A stretch of 32,880 bases of DNA from Candidatus Nanopelagicales bacterium (GTDB taxonomy: Bacteria > Actinomycetota > Actinomycetes > S36-B12): assembly GCA_030827125.1 (NCBI GenBank), contig JAURFD010000006.1, positions 117,680-150,559 on the forward strand, read 5' to 3'. Each line of letters starts with the position of its first letter. The first letter of the stretch is position 1. The notes beneath the pieces were generated by a model. That model ran no database searches, had not been told where the DNA came from, and saw only the letters and a list, made by a program, of their open reading frames with translations. The position numbers were made by a program, and so were the translations under genes. This document shows positions 1 to 8,437 of the stretch, piece by piece.

Positions 1-8
1 ATCGACAG

Positions 9-1040
9 TTACTGCGGGTAGTAGGCGTTGTCGGGAACCGTCACCTCGAAGACGAGCGCGTCGAGGTTGGTCGGGTTGCCCCCGAGGCCCGCGATCATGG
101 TCCGGTAGTTGGATCGCAGGAGTTCGAGCAGGGTGTGCTCGGGGGCGCCGGGCTCGCCAGGGAGGTCGTCATCGCGCAATGAGTCCTCGTATCGCACACC
201 CGTCTCGGCGGCGATGGCTTCGAGGACCGATGAGGGGAAGACCTCCGACCCGAAGATCGTGGGCACGCCCTCGGCGCGGATCTGCTCGATGAGGCCCGCG
301 ACCTCAGAGGGCGTCGGCTCGTCGAAACTCTTGGGCTGAATCGCTCCGACGACCGTCCAGTCGAAGTTGCGCGCGAAGTAGGCGTAGGCATCGTGGTAGG
401 TCACGAGCTTGAGTTGCCCGTCGGGAACGGTCTGCTGATCGGCGCGGACCGCCTCAGCAAGTCGATCGGCCTCACGCGCAAACTCATCGAAGTTCGCCTG
501 GTACGCCGCGGCGTTATCCGGATCGCGATCGGTCAGCGTTTCGCGCACCAGATCGGCGTACTCGACGGCGTAGGTGGGATCGGTCCAGAGGTGGGGGTTC
601 GGCTTGCCCTCCTCCTCGGGGAAGGAGAAGTCGAAGATGTAGTCCGACTCGGGCAGCGTGACGGTGCCCAACTCGATGATCTCCGCGCCGTCCTTCATGT
701 TGGCCCTCGCAAGTCCCAGGGTCGGATCCTCCAACTTGAGCCCGTTGACGAAGATGAGGTCCGCGGTACTAAGGAGTTCGGCAGTCTGCGGCTGTGGTTC
801 GAAGGTGTGAGAGTTGGTGCCCTCAGGAACGATGCCCTCGATACGGACGTTGTCACCCGCCACAGCCGCCACGATGGAGGTGAGGGGTGACACGGTCGTG
901 GCGACAATAAGGCGGTTGTCCGCTGGGTCCGCGGCGCCCGAGGATCCGCTGTCGGATCCGCAGGCGGTCAGCGACAGCGCGGTCGCGACGGCCAGGGGCA
1001 GGGCGAGCCTAGTGAGGCGCCGAGTCCGAGGGAGAGCCAC
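9..1040 (-). CDS. Metal (Zn/Mn) ABC transporter substrate-binding lipoprotein, ZnuA-like
   Basis: This is an extracytoplasmic solute-binding protein of the ZnuA/cluster A-I family, which captures Zn2+ or Mn2+ for an ABC importer. With a GTG start at 1040 it has 343 residues. A basic, hydrophobic signal peptide ends in the lipobox LTAC, with the lipidated Cys at about residue 27. Metal-ligand segments typical of the family are visible: SHTFEPQPQ, NPHLWTDP and TYHDAYAYF, plus an acidic C-terminal region (FGSEVFPSS...EDSL). There is no His-rich loop, so Zn and Mn cannot be separated. The frame stays open upstream to 1121, but that extension would cross the promoter and operator and would put a non-signal segment before the signal peptide, so I prefer GTG 1040. 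The permease and ATPase genes would be expected beyond the left edge. Family call is firm; the metal is inferred. Confidence 0.9.
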   Translation of the reverse strand: MALPRTRRLTRLALPLAVATALSLTACGSDSGSSGAADPADNRLIVATTVSPLTSIVAAVAGDNVRIEGIVPEGTNSHTFEPQPQTAELLSTADLIFVNGLKLEDPTLGLARANMKDGAEIIELGTVTLPESDYIFDFSFPEEEGKPNPHLWTDPTYAVEYADLVRETLTDRDPDNAAAYQANFDEFAREADRLAEAVRADQQTVPDGQLKLVTYHDAYAYFARNFDWTVVGAIQPKSFDEPTPSEVAGLIEQIRAEGVPTIFGSEVFPSSVLEAIAAETGVRYEDSLRDDDLPGEPGAPEHTLLELLRSNYRTMIAGLGGNPTNLDALVFEVTVPDNAYYPQ

Positions 1041-1048
1041 AAGCAGTG

Positions 1049-1092
1049 ACCCTAGGCGGGGAGAACATTTATCGCAAATTCTTTGCAATAAA
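1049..1092 (-). promoter_or_regulatory. Promoter of the metal-binding lipoprotein gene with palindromic operator
   Basis: Reading the minus strand, a -35-like TTGCGA (1077-1072), a 17-bp spacer and a -10-like TAGGGT (1054-1049) end 8 nt before the GTG start. The -35 lies inside a 25-bp inverted repeat at 1068-1092: plus-strand arms TTTATCGCAAA and TTTGCAATAAA around TTC, with one mismatch in 11. The position is ideal for repression. A metalloregulator of the Fur/Zur or DtxR/MntR type is the natural candidate, but the motif does not match a consensus I can name with certainty. Confidence 0.72.
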
Positions 1093-1132
1093 GCCTTGGG
1101 AGGTTGCCGCGCGGATCCCACCCCTTCCGGTC

Positions 1133-1184
1133 TCCGACTGTTGTGGTGACTTCCTGGTCAGCAAAACCAACCACAACGGTCGGA
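1133..1184. repeat. Long inverted repeat, 15-bp arms with 22-nt loop
   Basis: The arms at 1133-1147 (TCCGACTGTTGTGGT) and 1170-1184 (ACCACAACGGTCGGA) pair at 14 of 15 positions. The 22-nt loop can form a small inner TGAC/GTCA stem. It lies in the gap between the metal-binding lipoprotein operator and the DUF3618 promoter. No U-tract follows on either strand, so it is not a standard terminator. The rest of the 1093-1220 gap shows nothing I recognise. Confidence 0.6.
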
Positions 1185-1220
1185 AATCGGAGGGGGTCCC
1201 CCGAGTCCCACCGGTCGGGC

Positions 1221-1226
1221 TAGGCT
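1221..1226 (+). promoter_or_regulatory. -10 element (TAGGCT), near-leaderless start of the DUF3618 gene
   Basis: TAGGCT ends 7 nt before the GTG at 1234, and no Shine-Dalgarno sequence lies between. No convincing -35 is seen. Confidence 0.5.
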
Positions 1227-1233
1227 GCCCCGC

Positions 1234-1521
1234 GTGAGTGAGCCGCACAAGAAGTCCGCCCAGCCCACGGCCGCCGAGCTTGAGGCTGAGATCGCCCAGG
1301 CCCGCGATGGCCTCACGTCGAGCCTGGAGCAACTGCGCGCGGAGACCCGCCCGGAGGCTCTCGTTCAGCGGGGCAAATCTGCGGTCGTGGGGTTCTTCAC
1401 CGACGAGTACGGCGGTGTACGTCCGGAACGCATCGCCATGGTCGCTGGCACGGTGATCACCCTGGTGGTCCTGCGCCGCTGGCGCTCCGCGCGCCGACGC
1501 CGCAACTGTCACTGCCACTGA
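1234..1521 (+). CDS. DUF3618 family protein
   Basis: A 95-residue protein starting at GTG. The N-terminal half is polar and helix-prone (TAAELEAEIAQARDGLTSSL), matching DUF3618, a small domain common in actinobacteria. One membrane segment follows at roughly residues 68-82 (IAMVAGTVITLVVL), then a very basic tail ending RRRRNCHCH. This suggests a single-pass membrane protein with a cytoplasmic basic end. Function is unknown. The groES-like gene starts 4 nt after its stop, so the two are probably co-transcribed. Confidence 0.8.
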   Translation: MSEPHKKSAQPTAAELEAEIAQARDGLTSSLEQLRAETRPEALVQRGKSAVVGFFTDEYGGVRPERIAMVAGTVITLVVLRRWRSARRRRNCHCH

Positions 1522-1525
1522 AGCC

Positions 1526-1885
1526 ATGGCTGCCTCGACCGAATCTCCCGACGTCACCCCCCGTGCGGACGGGTCACTGCCGATCAAGCTGCTGCATGAT
1601 CGGGTCCTCGTCAGTCCCGGCACGGAGGATGGTGAGCGAACCTCGACGGGGGGCATCCTCATCCCCGCTACCGCGCAGGTGGCCAAGCGACTGACCTGGG
1701 CGCGTGTGGTGGCCGCTGGTCCGACCGTGCGCAATATCGAGGTCGGAGACCGCGTGCTCTTCGAGCCCGAGGATCGATCGTCCGTCGAATTGCAGGGCGC
1801 CGAATACGTCATGCTTCGAGAACGCGATGTGCACGCGGTTGCCTCGTCTCGTCACGCCGACGGCCAGACCGGCCTGTATCTCTAG
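1526..1885 (+). CDS. groES: GroES-like co-chaperonin (Cpn10)
   Basis: A 119-residue Cpn10 protein. After about 20 extra N-terminal residues, the GroES fold begins at [13 protein letters not shown] mobile-loop segment follows ([15 protein letters not shown]), then the typical [10 protein letters not shown] and [13 protein letters not shown] strands. It is longer than the usual 95-100 residues because of extensions at both ends. No groEL is adjacent; it sits between the DUF3618 gene and zwf, which suggests a stand-alone or second copy rather than the main groESL operon. The symbol reflects family membership only. Confidence 0.88.
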   Translation: MAASTESPDVTPRADGSLPIKLLHDRVLVSPGTEDGERTSTGGILIPATAQVAKRLTWARVVAAGPTVRNIEVGDRVLFEPEDRSSVELQGAEYVMLRERDVHAVASSRHADGQTGLYL

Positions 1886-1893
1886 GAGAAGCC

Positions 1894-3306
1894 TTGTCCG
1901 CCCATCCCGCGCATGTGCCGTCGGATTGCCTCGTCATCTTCGGGATCACCGGGGATCTCGCTCACAAGATGACGCTCCCCTCGCTCTACCACCTCGAGCG
2001 TCGCGGATTGCTCAACATTCCCATCGTGGGTGTCGCCTTCGACGACATCGGTGACCAGGGCCTTTGGGACGAAACGCGCGATGCAGTTCATAAGGTCCTT
2101 GAGGCCGCGGGTGAGCAGATCGACGAGTCCGTGCTCAACCGACTCATCGAGCGGATGACCTACGTGAGTGGGGATTTCACCGACGCTGGCCTCTACAACC
2201 GACTGGCTGCGCACCTCAAGGGGCGCGAACACCCGCTGTTCTACCTCGAGATTCCGCCGTCACTCTTTGGTCCCGTCGTTGAGCAACTCGGTGCTGCCAA
2301 TCTCACCGCGGGATGCCGCGTGGCGGTCGAGAAGCCTTTCGGCACGAGTCTGGACACCGCGCGCGAGTTGAATGATCGACTCCACCAGGTCCTCCACGAG
2401 GATCAGTTGCTGCGGATCGACCACTTCCTCGGCAAGGAGCCGGTCCAGGACATCGTCTTCGTCCGCTTCGCCAACTCCTGGCTCGAGCCGCTGTGGCGCC
2501 GACAGTACGTCGACTCGATCCAGATCACGATGGCCGAGGACTTCGGTGTCGAGGACCGCGGGTCGTTCTATGACAAGGTTGGTGCTCTGCGGGACGTCGT
2601 GCAGAACCACCTTTTGCAGGTGCTCGCGCTCGTGCTCATGGAGCCGCCCGGCGGCGGGGATGATCCGATTGGCGACCGGCGTCTTGATGTCTTCCGCGCG
2701 ATCCGACCAATCCGCTCCGATGACATCGTGCGTGGACAGTACGACGGCTATCGCCAGATCACAGGAGTCGCAGAGGACTCCGACACCGAGACGTACGTCG
2801 CGGTGCGCCTGCACTGCGACACGTGGCGCTGGGCTGGCGTCCCGATCTTCATCCGTGCGGGCAAGGACCTCCCGGTGAAGTCCACCGAGGTCGTGGTGCG
2901 CTTCAAGCAGGCGCCCGCGGTCCGCACAGGTGATCATGTGCAGCGAGTGTCCGGCTATGACGACGTGATCCTGCGGATCGGTCAACCGTCCGGAATCGAC
3001 ATCGGGCTGCGGGTCAAGGAGCCGGGCGTCGACACCGTCGAACCCGAGTTCTTGTCCATCGACTTCGCGAGCACGCTCGGGGATCTCCCGTCCCCGTACG
3101 AGCGGTTGCTGCACGACGCGATGGTCGGCGACCACACGCTCTTCCCGCGGTGGGATTCAGTGGAGGCGACGTGGGAGATCGTCCAGCCCGCCCTGGACAA
3201 TCCTCCGCCAGTCATCTCCTATGAGCCGGGCACGTGGGGGCCGCCCGAGGCCGACCGATTCGTGCGAACGCACGGTGGCTGGCGCGACCCCCACGGCAGC
3301 AACTAG
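1894..3306 (+). CDS. zwf: Glucose-6-phosphate 1-dehydrogenase
   Basis: This enzyme oxidises glucose 6-phosphate to 6-phosphogluconolactone with NAD(P)+, the first step of the oxidative pentose phosphate and Entner-Doudoroff routes. The Rossmann motif [10 protein letters not shown] lies near residues 11-20, EKPFG near 149, and the substrate-binding/catalytic signature [12 protein letters not shown] at about 174-185. At 470 residues it is slightly shorter than the common 490-510. The TTG start at 1894 is chosen because an SD-like AGGAGA follows the GroES stop at the right distance. Its TAG stop overlaps the TAG stop of convergent ino1 within one CTAG. Confidence 0.95.
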   Translation: MSAHPAHVPSDCLVIFGITGDLAHKMTLPSLYHLERRGLLNIPIVGVAFDDIGDQGLWDETRDAVHKVLEAAGEQIDESVLNRLIERMTYVSGDFTDAGLYNRLAAHLKGREHPLFYLEIPPSLFGPVVEQLGAANLTAGCRVAVEKPFGTSLDTARELNDRLHQVLHEDQLLRIDHFLGKEPVQDIVFVRFANSWLEPLWRRQYVDSIQITMAEDFGVEDRGSFYDKVGALRDVVQNHLLQVLALVLMEPPGGGDDPIGDRRLDVFRAIRPIRSDDIVRGQYDGYRQITGVAEDSDTETYVAVRLHCDTWRWAGVPIFIRAGKDLPVKSTEVVVRFKQAPAVRTGDHVQRVSGYDDVILRIGQPSGIDIGLRVKEPGVDTVEPEFLSIDFASTLGDLPSPYERLLHDAMVGDHTLFPRWDSVEATWEIVQPALDNPPPVISYEPGTWGPPEADRFVRTHGGWRDPHGSN

Positions 3307-4388
3307 CGCTCGTTGGTCCCGGCGATGAAGTCCTCGACGGCGTCGCGGGCTTCGCTGTCGGAGTACTGCTCCGGTGGGCTCTTCATGAAGTAGGACGAGG
3401 CGCTCAGCAGCGGGCCGCCGATGCCGCGATCCTTGGCGATCTTGGCAGCGCGCAGCGCATCGATGATGACGCCGGCGCTGTTGGGGGAGTCCCAGACCTC
3501 GAGCTTGTACTCGAGGTTGAGCGGCACGTCCCCGAAGGCACGACCCTCGAGCCGAACGAAGGCCCACTTGCGGTCATCGAGCCACTCGATCCAATCACTC
3601 GGACCGATGTGGACGTTGCGGCTGCCGAGGTCGCGCTCGACCTGAGACGTCACCGACTGGGTCTTCGACACCTTCTTGGACTCCAACCGCTCACGCTCGA
3701 GCATGTTCTTGAAGTCCATGTTGCCGCCGACGTTCAATTGGTACGTGCGATCGAGAACCACGCCGCGGTCCTCGAAAAGTTTGGTCATGACGCGGTGGGT
3801 GATCGTGGCCCCGACCTGACTCTTGATGTCGTCGCCGACGATCGGAAGGCCCGCTGCTTCGAACTTCGCCGCCCACTGCGGATCGCTCGCGATGAAGACG
3901 GGGAGCGCGTTGACGAAGGCACAGCCAGCATCAATCGCACACTGCGCGTAGAACCGTGCAGCATCCTCGGAGCCGACCGGCAGGTAGCACACCACGACGT
4001 CGACTCGAGCGGCGCGCAGAGCCGCGACGACGTCCACTGGCTCGGCGTCCGACTCCACGATGGTCTCGCGGTAGTACTTGCCGAGACCGTCGAGGGTGTG
4101 TCCGCGCTGGACCGTGACACCGGTCTCTGGAACGTCGCAGATCTTGATCGTGTTGTTCTCCGAGGCACCGATGGCGTCGGCGAGGTCGGTGCCGACCTTC
4201 TTGGAGTCCACGTCGAAGGCGGCGACGAAGCGAACGTCGCGCACGTGGTAAGGCCCGAAGGTCACGTGCATGAGCCCGGGGACCTTGCCGGCCGGGTCAG
4301 CGTCCTTGTAGTACTCGACGCCTTGGACGAGTGACGAGGCGCAGTTGCCGACGCCGACAATGGCGACGCGGATTTCCTGTGTGGTCAT
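3303..4388 (-). CDS. ino1: Inositol-3-phosphate synthase
   Basis: This enzyme converts glucose 6-phosphate to 1D-myo-inositol 3-phosphate, the precursor of phosphatidylinositol and, in actinobacteria, of mycothiol. It has 361 residues, the usual actinobacterial size. The NAD-binding motif [14 protein letters not shown] is near residues 10-23. Family segments include [38 protein letters not shown] and [13 protein letters not shown]. The ATG at 4388 is preceded by GGAAATGGGAAG and overlaps the padR stop (ATGA), indicating translational coupling; a longer open frame to 4472 runs inside padR and is rejected. It competes with zwf, encoded tail-to-tail, for the same substrate. Confidence 0.96.
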   Translation of the reverse strand: MTTQEIRVAIVGVGNCASSLVQGVEYYKDADPAGKVPGLMHVTFGPYHVRDVRFVAAFDVDSKKVGTDLADAIGASENNTIKICDVPETGVTVQRGHTLDGLGKYYRETIVESDAEPVDVVAALRAARVDVVVCYLPVGSEDAARFYAQCAIDAGCAFVNALPVFIASDPQWAAKFEAAGLPIVGDDIKSQVGATITHRVMTKLFEDRGVVLDRTYQLNVGGNMDFKNMLERERLESKKVSKTQSVTSQVERDLGSRNVHIGPSDWIEWLDDRKWAFVRLEGRAFGDVPLNLEYKLEVWDSPNSAGVIIDALRAAKIAKDRGIGGPLLSASSYFMKSPPEQYSDSEARDAVEDFIAGTNER

Positions 4389-4987
4389 GACTTCCCATTT
4401 CCTTTCGCTGTCCGGGTACCCCGGCGGCGCTGCCGTGCGCCTCGTTCCAAATCGATGAGTTCTTCCAGCCACGTAACTTCGCGGGCGGCCCCCTCGACAC
4501 CGTGCTGCTGAAGGCGTTCGGCGTACATGTCCATGCGCTCGGTCGTGCGCTGCATGGACCGCTCCAACTGGCGCATGCGCTCCTCCATGCGGGCGCGACG
4601 GCCTTCGAGGATGCGCAGACGTACCACGGCGTCGGTGCGGGAGAAGAACGCCATGCGAGCGGCAAACGCCTCGTCCTCCCAGGACTCCGGGCCCGCATCG
4701 GAGACCCAGGCGGTGAACGCCTCTTTGCCCGCCGCCGTCAGGGCGTAGACGATGCGCGCACGCCGACTTGACACCGTGCCGATTTCGGCTCGATCCACGG
4801 TGTCGACCTGTTCGACGAGACCGCCGTCAGTAAGGCGATGCAGGCACGGGTACAGCGAGCCGAAGGACAACGCTCGGAAGGGACCCAGGATCGCGGTGAG
4901 CCGCTTGCGGAGTTCGTAGCCGTGTAGCGGTCCGTCGGCCAAGACGCCGAGCACGGTGTGGTCGAGAACCTCGGTCCGAGATGACAT
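4385..4987 (-). CDS. PadR family transcriptional regulator
   Basis: A 200-residue PadR-type repressor. The N-terminal winged helix covers about residues 5-85 ([19 protein letters not shown], then [17 protein letters not shown]). The C-terminal half is a charged coiled-coil-like dimerisation region rich in Arg and Glu ([20 protein letters not shown]). The start at ATG 4987 follows a TATGGT -10 by exactly 6 nt; an in-frame TTG at 5005 lies upstream of that -10 and is unlikely. It is coupled to ino1 by ATGA. A PadR gene directly upstream of ino1 is also known in Mycobacterium (Rv0047c-Rv0046c), so control of inositol synthesis is likely though not shown here. Confidence 0.93.
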   Translation of the reverse strand: MSSRTEVLDHTVLGVLADGPLHGYELRKRLTAILGPFRALSFGSLYPCLHRLTDGGLVEQVDTVDRAEIGTVSSRRARIVYALTAAGKEAFTAWVSDAGPESWEDEAFAARMAFFSRTDAVVRLRILEGRRARMEERMRQLERSMQRTTERMDMYAERLQQHGVEGAAREVTWLEELIDLERGARQRRRGTRTAKGNGKS

Positions 4988-5022
4988 ATCAACACCATAT
5001 ATCAAGTTGTCATATCATGTCG
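4984..5022. promoter_or_regulatory. padR-ino1 promoter with three 13-bp-spaced ATATCA repeats
   Basis: The -10 TATGGT is read on the minus strand at 4999-4994, 6 nt before the ATG. On the plus strand, ATATCA occurs at 4986, 4999 and 5012, exactly 13 bp apart. The set covers the start codon, the -10 and the upstream spacer, as expected for an autoregulatory PadR operator array. The remainder of 5023-5065 shows nothing recognisable. Confidence 0.55.
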
Positions 5023-5065
5023 CGCTGACCATCAGGAGGTCGTCAGGGGGCTGTGGGATCACGGA

Positions 5066-5101
5066 AAGCAAAGACCCCCGCCTCCATGAGGGAGACGGGG
5101 G
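5066..5101 (-). terminator. Rho-independent terminator of tRNA-Lys
   Basis: On the minus strand a GC-rich hairpin (CCCCCG at one side, CGGGGG at the other, with inner CTCC/GGAG pairing and an ATGA-type loop) is followed by the T-rich TCTTTGCTTT. It lies 12 nt beyond the tRNA 3' end. Confidence 0.8.
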
Positions 5102-5112
5102 ACTTCGTGGTG

Positions 5113-5185
<73 letters not shown>

Positions 5186-5201
5186 GCGAGGCAGGACGTT
5201 A

Positions 5202-6725
5202 TCACCTGTCGAGGGTGAATCTCACGCTGGTCCCGGGTACGGCTTGGGCTAGACGATCGACAGCGCTGGTCGTGACGACGGCGATGACCGGGTAGCCGCC
5301 CGTCACGGGATGGTCCGGGCCGAGGATGACGGGCTTGCCATCCGGCGGCACCTGCAGTGCGCCCTGAACCATGCCCTCCGGTGCGAGCTCTCGGTGTTGA
5401 TCGGACGCGGTTCGCGTCAGCGAGGGCCCCTGTAGGCGCACGCCGATTCGATCGGACTGAGGCGACACGGTGAAGATGTCGTTCAGCAGGACATGCCAGC
5501 TATCGTCGGTGAACCAGTCCGCGCGCGGACCTTTGATGATGGGCAACGTCAGACTGATGTCGAGCGTGGGCACAGGTGCATGATCGACCACCATGTCGTG
5601 CTCCGGTTCGCCGAGTCGAACAACGTCGCCACGCACGATAGGAGCCGGGCCGAGAGCCGCGAGTGTGTCGCGCGCGTGCGAATTGAGCATTCGGCCGCCC
5701 TGAATCCCGCCCCGCATGGCCACGATGGTGCGCAACCCGGATCCGGGCGACAGGATACGGAGCACCTGCCCTGCCCTCACCGCAATCGGTGAGGCCGCGC
5801 TCATCGGTCTCCCGTCGATTGTCACCGACGGCGCAAGGCCCATGACGGCGATGGCGGTCGCCCGCAGGCATTGCAGGGTGAGTCCCCCACCGAGGACCTC
5901 CAGCCCGGCGCATGACTCCTTGTTGCCCACGAGCCGATTGGCAAGACGCAGGGACTGTCGATCAAAAGCCCCCGACGTCCCGACCGCGATCGCGCCGTAG
6001 CCCGGTCGACCGAGGTCCTGCACCAATGCCAGCGGCCCGGGATCATCGACCAGCCAGGTCGGCGTACCGATGACGTCCTCGACGATCGGCGGGGCCATGA
6101 GTTCAGGCAGGTTGTCCACGGGCCGGAAGTGCACCGTCATGCCGGGCTGCAGCAGCGCCGCTGGCTCTCGAGTGGGATCGAAGAGGGCCAGGTGTGTCCG
6201 TCCGATCAGCCGCCAGCCGCCGGGGCTCGCGGTCGGATAGACCGCGGTGTAGCCGGCGGCCAGGGCGACCGACCCGGCGGGCACCCGTGCCCTGGGCGAG
6301 GGTAGGCGTGGCACGTGCAGTCGCGAATCCACCCCGGAGAGATAGCCAAAGCCGGGAGCGAAGCCGCAGAAGTCAACGGTGTAGCGACCGGCGGCGTGCA
6401 CGGCAGCCACCTCGTCGGGAGCGATGCCCGCGTGTGCGGCAACCTCCGCGAGATCCTCCCCGTCGTAGACCACCGGCACGTCGAGTACGGCGTCGGGATC
6501 ACTGGGCGGGATGGGTGCGGGTGACAACGACGAGATGGCTCGTACGTCCACGTCCGCGGGCTCCTCGAAGCGCACGAGCACTGTGGCTGCCGCCGGAACG
6601 ATGTCGACGACCCCGTGGAGGCGATGGCACGCGAACTCGTCAGCGATGGCCCGGGCCATGCCCAGTGGATCCGCGGTCTCGATGAGGAGTGCGCGATCTC
6701 CCATGGGGTGGACGCCGCCGCTCAT
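5202..6725 (-). CDS. pxpBC: Fused 5-oxoprolinase subunits B and C (KipI-KipA type)
   Basis: A 507-residue fusion of the two subunits that act with PxpA to hydrolyse 5-oxo-L-proline to glutamate using ATP. The PxpB (KipI/allophanate hydrolase subunit 1-like) part spans about residues 1-205, with MGDRALLIE near the start and FCGFAPGFGYLSG at about 119-131. The PxpC (KipA-like) part begins near residue 225 (LALVQDLGRPGYGAIAVGT) and includes GAFDRQSLRLANRLVGN and a C-terminal LGPDHPVTGGYPVIAVV. The ATG at 6725 overlaps the pxpA stop as ATGA, fixing the start; an open extension to 6827 lies inside pxpA. The fusion is common outside enterobacteria. Family call is firm, substrate inferred from the pair. 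Confidence 0.93.
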   Translation of the reverse strand: MSGGVHPMGDRALLIETADPLGMARAIADEFACHRLHGVVDIVPAAATVLVRFEEPADVDVRAISSLSPAPIPPSDPDAVLDVPVVYDGEDLAEVAAHAGIAPDEVAAVHAAGRYTVDFCGFAPGFGYLSGVDSRLHVPRLPSPRARVPAGSVALAAGYTAVYPTASPGGWRLIGRTHLALFDPTREPAALLQPGMTVHFRPVDNLPELMAPPIVEDVIGTPTWLVDDPGPLALVQDLGRPGYGAIAVGTSGAFDRQSLRLANRLVGNKESCAGLEVLGGGLTLQCLRATAIAVMGLAPSVTIDGRPMSAASPIAVRAGQVLRILSPGSGLRTIVAMRGGIQGGRMLNSHARDTLAALGPAPIVRGDVVRLGEPEHDMVVDHAPVPTLDISLTLPIIKGPRADWFTDDSWHVLLNDIFTVSPQSDRIGVRLQGPSLTRTASDQHRELAPEGMVQGALQVPPDGKPVILGPDHPVTGGYPVIAVVTTSAVDRLAQAVPGTSVRFTLDR

Positions 6726-7483
6726 GGCATCTCGGTGAAGGATCGAATCCGGATCTGCGCGGACTCCAATGCGCGTCGCGCGTCGTGGGCCAACTGCACG
6801 GCTCCCGGTGTGTCCCCATGCAGGCACATGCTGACGGCGTCGATGTCGACGAACGTGCCGGTGATGCTGCGTACCTGACCGGTCTGCGCCCAGGTCACGA
6901 CGCGCGCCACGACGTCCCCACGGTCGTCCAGCACCGCGCCGGGTTGATCGCGTGGCACGAGGAGCCCTGATGGCTCGTAGGCGCGGTCGGCGAAGATTTC
7001 CCCAAAGGACGTCAGTCCGGCCGCCGAAGCGAGTTCCCTCAGATGTCCGTGCGGGAGTGTGAGCACTGGCAAGGAGAACTCCGCCGCCACCTCTGTGACG
7101 ACGTGCGCGATCTGCCGATCCTGCGCAGCCGCGTGGTAGAGCGCGCCGTGCGGTTTGAGGTAGGCGACTTGCGTGCCCGCCTCCGAAGCAGCGGTTGCGA
7201 GGTCGGCCACCTGCTGCCGGAGTTGGTCGGCGAGGAGGGCGCTGCTCACCTCCAGACGGCGCCGGCCGAAACCCTCACGATCGACGAAGGAGACCTGCGC
7301 CCCGATGGCTACCGACAGTGAAGCCGCCTCGGCGCAGACGCGGCGCATGGACTCAGCGTCACCGGCATGACCACCGCAAGCGACATTGGCGCTGGTCACC
7401 ACGCGAAGGAGCTCGCGGTCGATCGCGGCGCCCTCGATGCCGGGAATCTCGCCGAGATCAGCGTTGAGGTCGACGACGCGCAT
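6722..7483 (-). CDS. pxpA: 5-oxoprolinase subunit A (LamB/YcsF family)
   Basis: A 253-residue LamB/YcsF protein. It opens with the hallmark VDLNADLGE, followed by SANVACGGHAGD, then LKPHGALYHAA and FADRAYEPSGLLVPRDQPGA, all diagnostic. With PxpBC it forms ATP-dependent 5-oxoprolinase, which recycles the pyroglutamate that arises by spontaneous cyclisation of glutamine or glutathione-type compounds. A TAGCGT -10 ends 7 nt before the ATG and there is no SD sequence, so the transcript is probably leaderless. It diverges from the DMT transporter gene with only 35 bp between the start codons. Confidence 0.95.
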   Translation of the reverse strand: MRVVDLNADLGEIPGIEGAAIDRELLRVVTSANVACGGHAGDAESMRRVCAEAASLSVAIGAQVSFVDREGFGRRRLEVSSALLADQLRQQVADLATAASEAGTQVAYLKPHGALYHAAAQDRQIAHVVTEVAAEFSLPVLTLPHGHLRELASAAGLTSFGEIFADRAYEPSGLLVPRDQPGAVLDDRGDVVARVVTWAQTGQVRSITGTFVDIDAVSMCLHGDTPGAVQLAHDARRALESAQIRIRSFTEMP

Positions 7484-7490
7484 GCACAGG

Positions 7491-7512
7491 ACGCTACTCC
7501 GACCGCTAGCCT
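7491..7512. promoter_or_regulatory. Overlapping divergent leaderless promoters, pxpA and DMT gene
   Basis: The minus-strand -10 TAGCGT (7496-7491) ends 7 nt before the pxpA ATG. The plus-strand -10 TAGCCT (7507-7512) ends 6 nt before the GTG at 7519. Each polymerase footprint must cover the other's -10, so the two promoters should compete. -35 elements are not recognisable. Confidence 0.5.
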
Positions 7513-7518
7513 CCCGCC

Positions 7519-8427
7519 GTGGTCATGAGTGTGCGCCAGCGCCAGGGACTGGCGCTGGCGTTCATGGCTGTCGTCGCCTTCTCCTTCTCGCTGCCCTGGA
7601 CCGTCTGGGCCCTGGAGTCGTTCTCGCCGGTCCTCACCGCGACGGGGCGCGCGGCCATTGCCGGAGTCATCGCCGCGGTCATCCTGGCGGTAGCCCGCGT
7701 GCCGCGACCCACGCGCGCCCAGATTCGCCCCTTGCTCTACACCATGGCCGGAGCGGTCTTCGGCTGGCCGATCCTCATCGCCCTGGCCCTGCAACGCACG
7801 ACGTCCGCACACGCCGCGGTCATCGCGGCCGTCATGCCCCTCGTTACCGCGATCATCGCGGTGCTGCGCACCCATGAGCACGTGGCTCGGCAGTTCTGGC
7901 TGGCGGCTGCATGTGGAACCGGGGCTCTCATCGTCTTTGCCCTGTTGCGCGGCGGAGCAGAGGGTGGTGACTTTATTGCCGACCTGCTCATTGCCGGAGC
8001 CGTCATCGCGTCGTCCTGGTGCTACGTCGAGGGTGCGACGTTGACGCGGCAGTTGCCCGGCTGGCAGGTGATCTCCTGGGTTGTCGTGCTGGCTCTGCCG
8101 ATCACCATTCCCGCGTCACTTCTCATCGTGGCCACCGGTGGCGTCACTCTCCCGATCACGACGCAGGCATGGCTCGGACTGGTGCTCCTGGGCGTGGTGT
8201 CCATGTACTTCGCCTTCTTCGCCTGGTACCAGGGACTCTCCATGGCGGGTGTCGCCCGTGGCGCGCAAACGCAGCAACTGCAGGCGCCTCTCACGCTCCT
8301 GTGGTCGGCCTTGCTGCTGGGTGAGGTCATCACGTGGCCGACGATTGTGGCGACGCTCGCGGTAGTAGCGTCCGTGACGTGGGCGGTGCGGGTCCGCACG
8401 CCTACGGTGGTAGCGCCGGAGGAGTAG
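7519..8427 (+). CDS. DMT superfamily (EamA) transporter
   Basis: A 302-residue integral membrane protein with about ten hydrophobic segments arranged as two EamA repeats, the pattern of drug/metabolite exporters. The first repeat contains LTATGRAAIAGVIAAVILAVA and RTTSAHAAVIAAVMPLVTAI; the second contains GVVSMYFAFFAWYQGLSMAG and QLQAPLTLLWSALLLGE, matching EamA end motifs. The GTG start is 6 nt after TAGCCT; the ATG two codons later is an alternative. The substrate cannot be read from sequence. The divergent 5-oxoprolinase genes make an amino acid or related metabolite a reasonable guess only. Confidence 0.9.
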   Translation: MVMSVRQRQGLALAFMAVVAFSFSLPWTVWALESFSPVLTATGRAAIAGVIAAVILAVARVPRPTRAQIRPLLYTMAGAVFGWPILIALALQRTTSAHAAVIAAVMPLVTAIIAVLRTHEHVARQFWLAAACGTGALIVFALLRGGAEGGDFIADLLIAGAVIASSWCYVEGATLTRQLPGWQVISWVVVLALPITIPASLLIVATGGVTLPITTQAWLGLVLLGVVSMYFAFFAWYQGLSMAGVARGAQTQQLQAPLTLLWSALLLGEVITWPTIVATLAVVASVTWAVRVRTPTVVAPEE

Positions 8428-8437
8428 CAGCGGCGCG

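Noticed and set aside
3234-4334. 366-residue plus-strand frame across ino1
   Set aside because: It overlaps the firmly identified ino1 on the other strand and the end of zwf; no motif.
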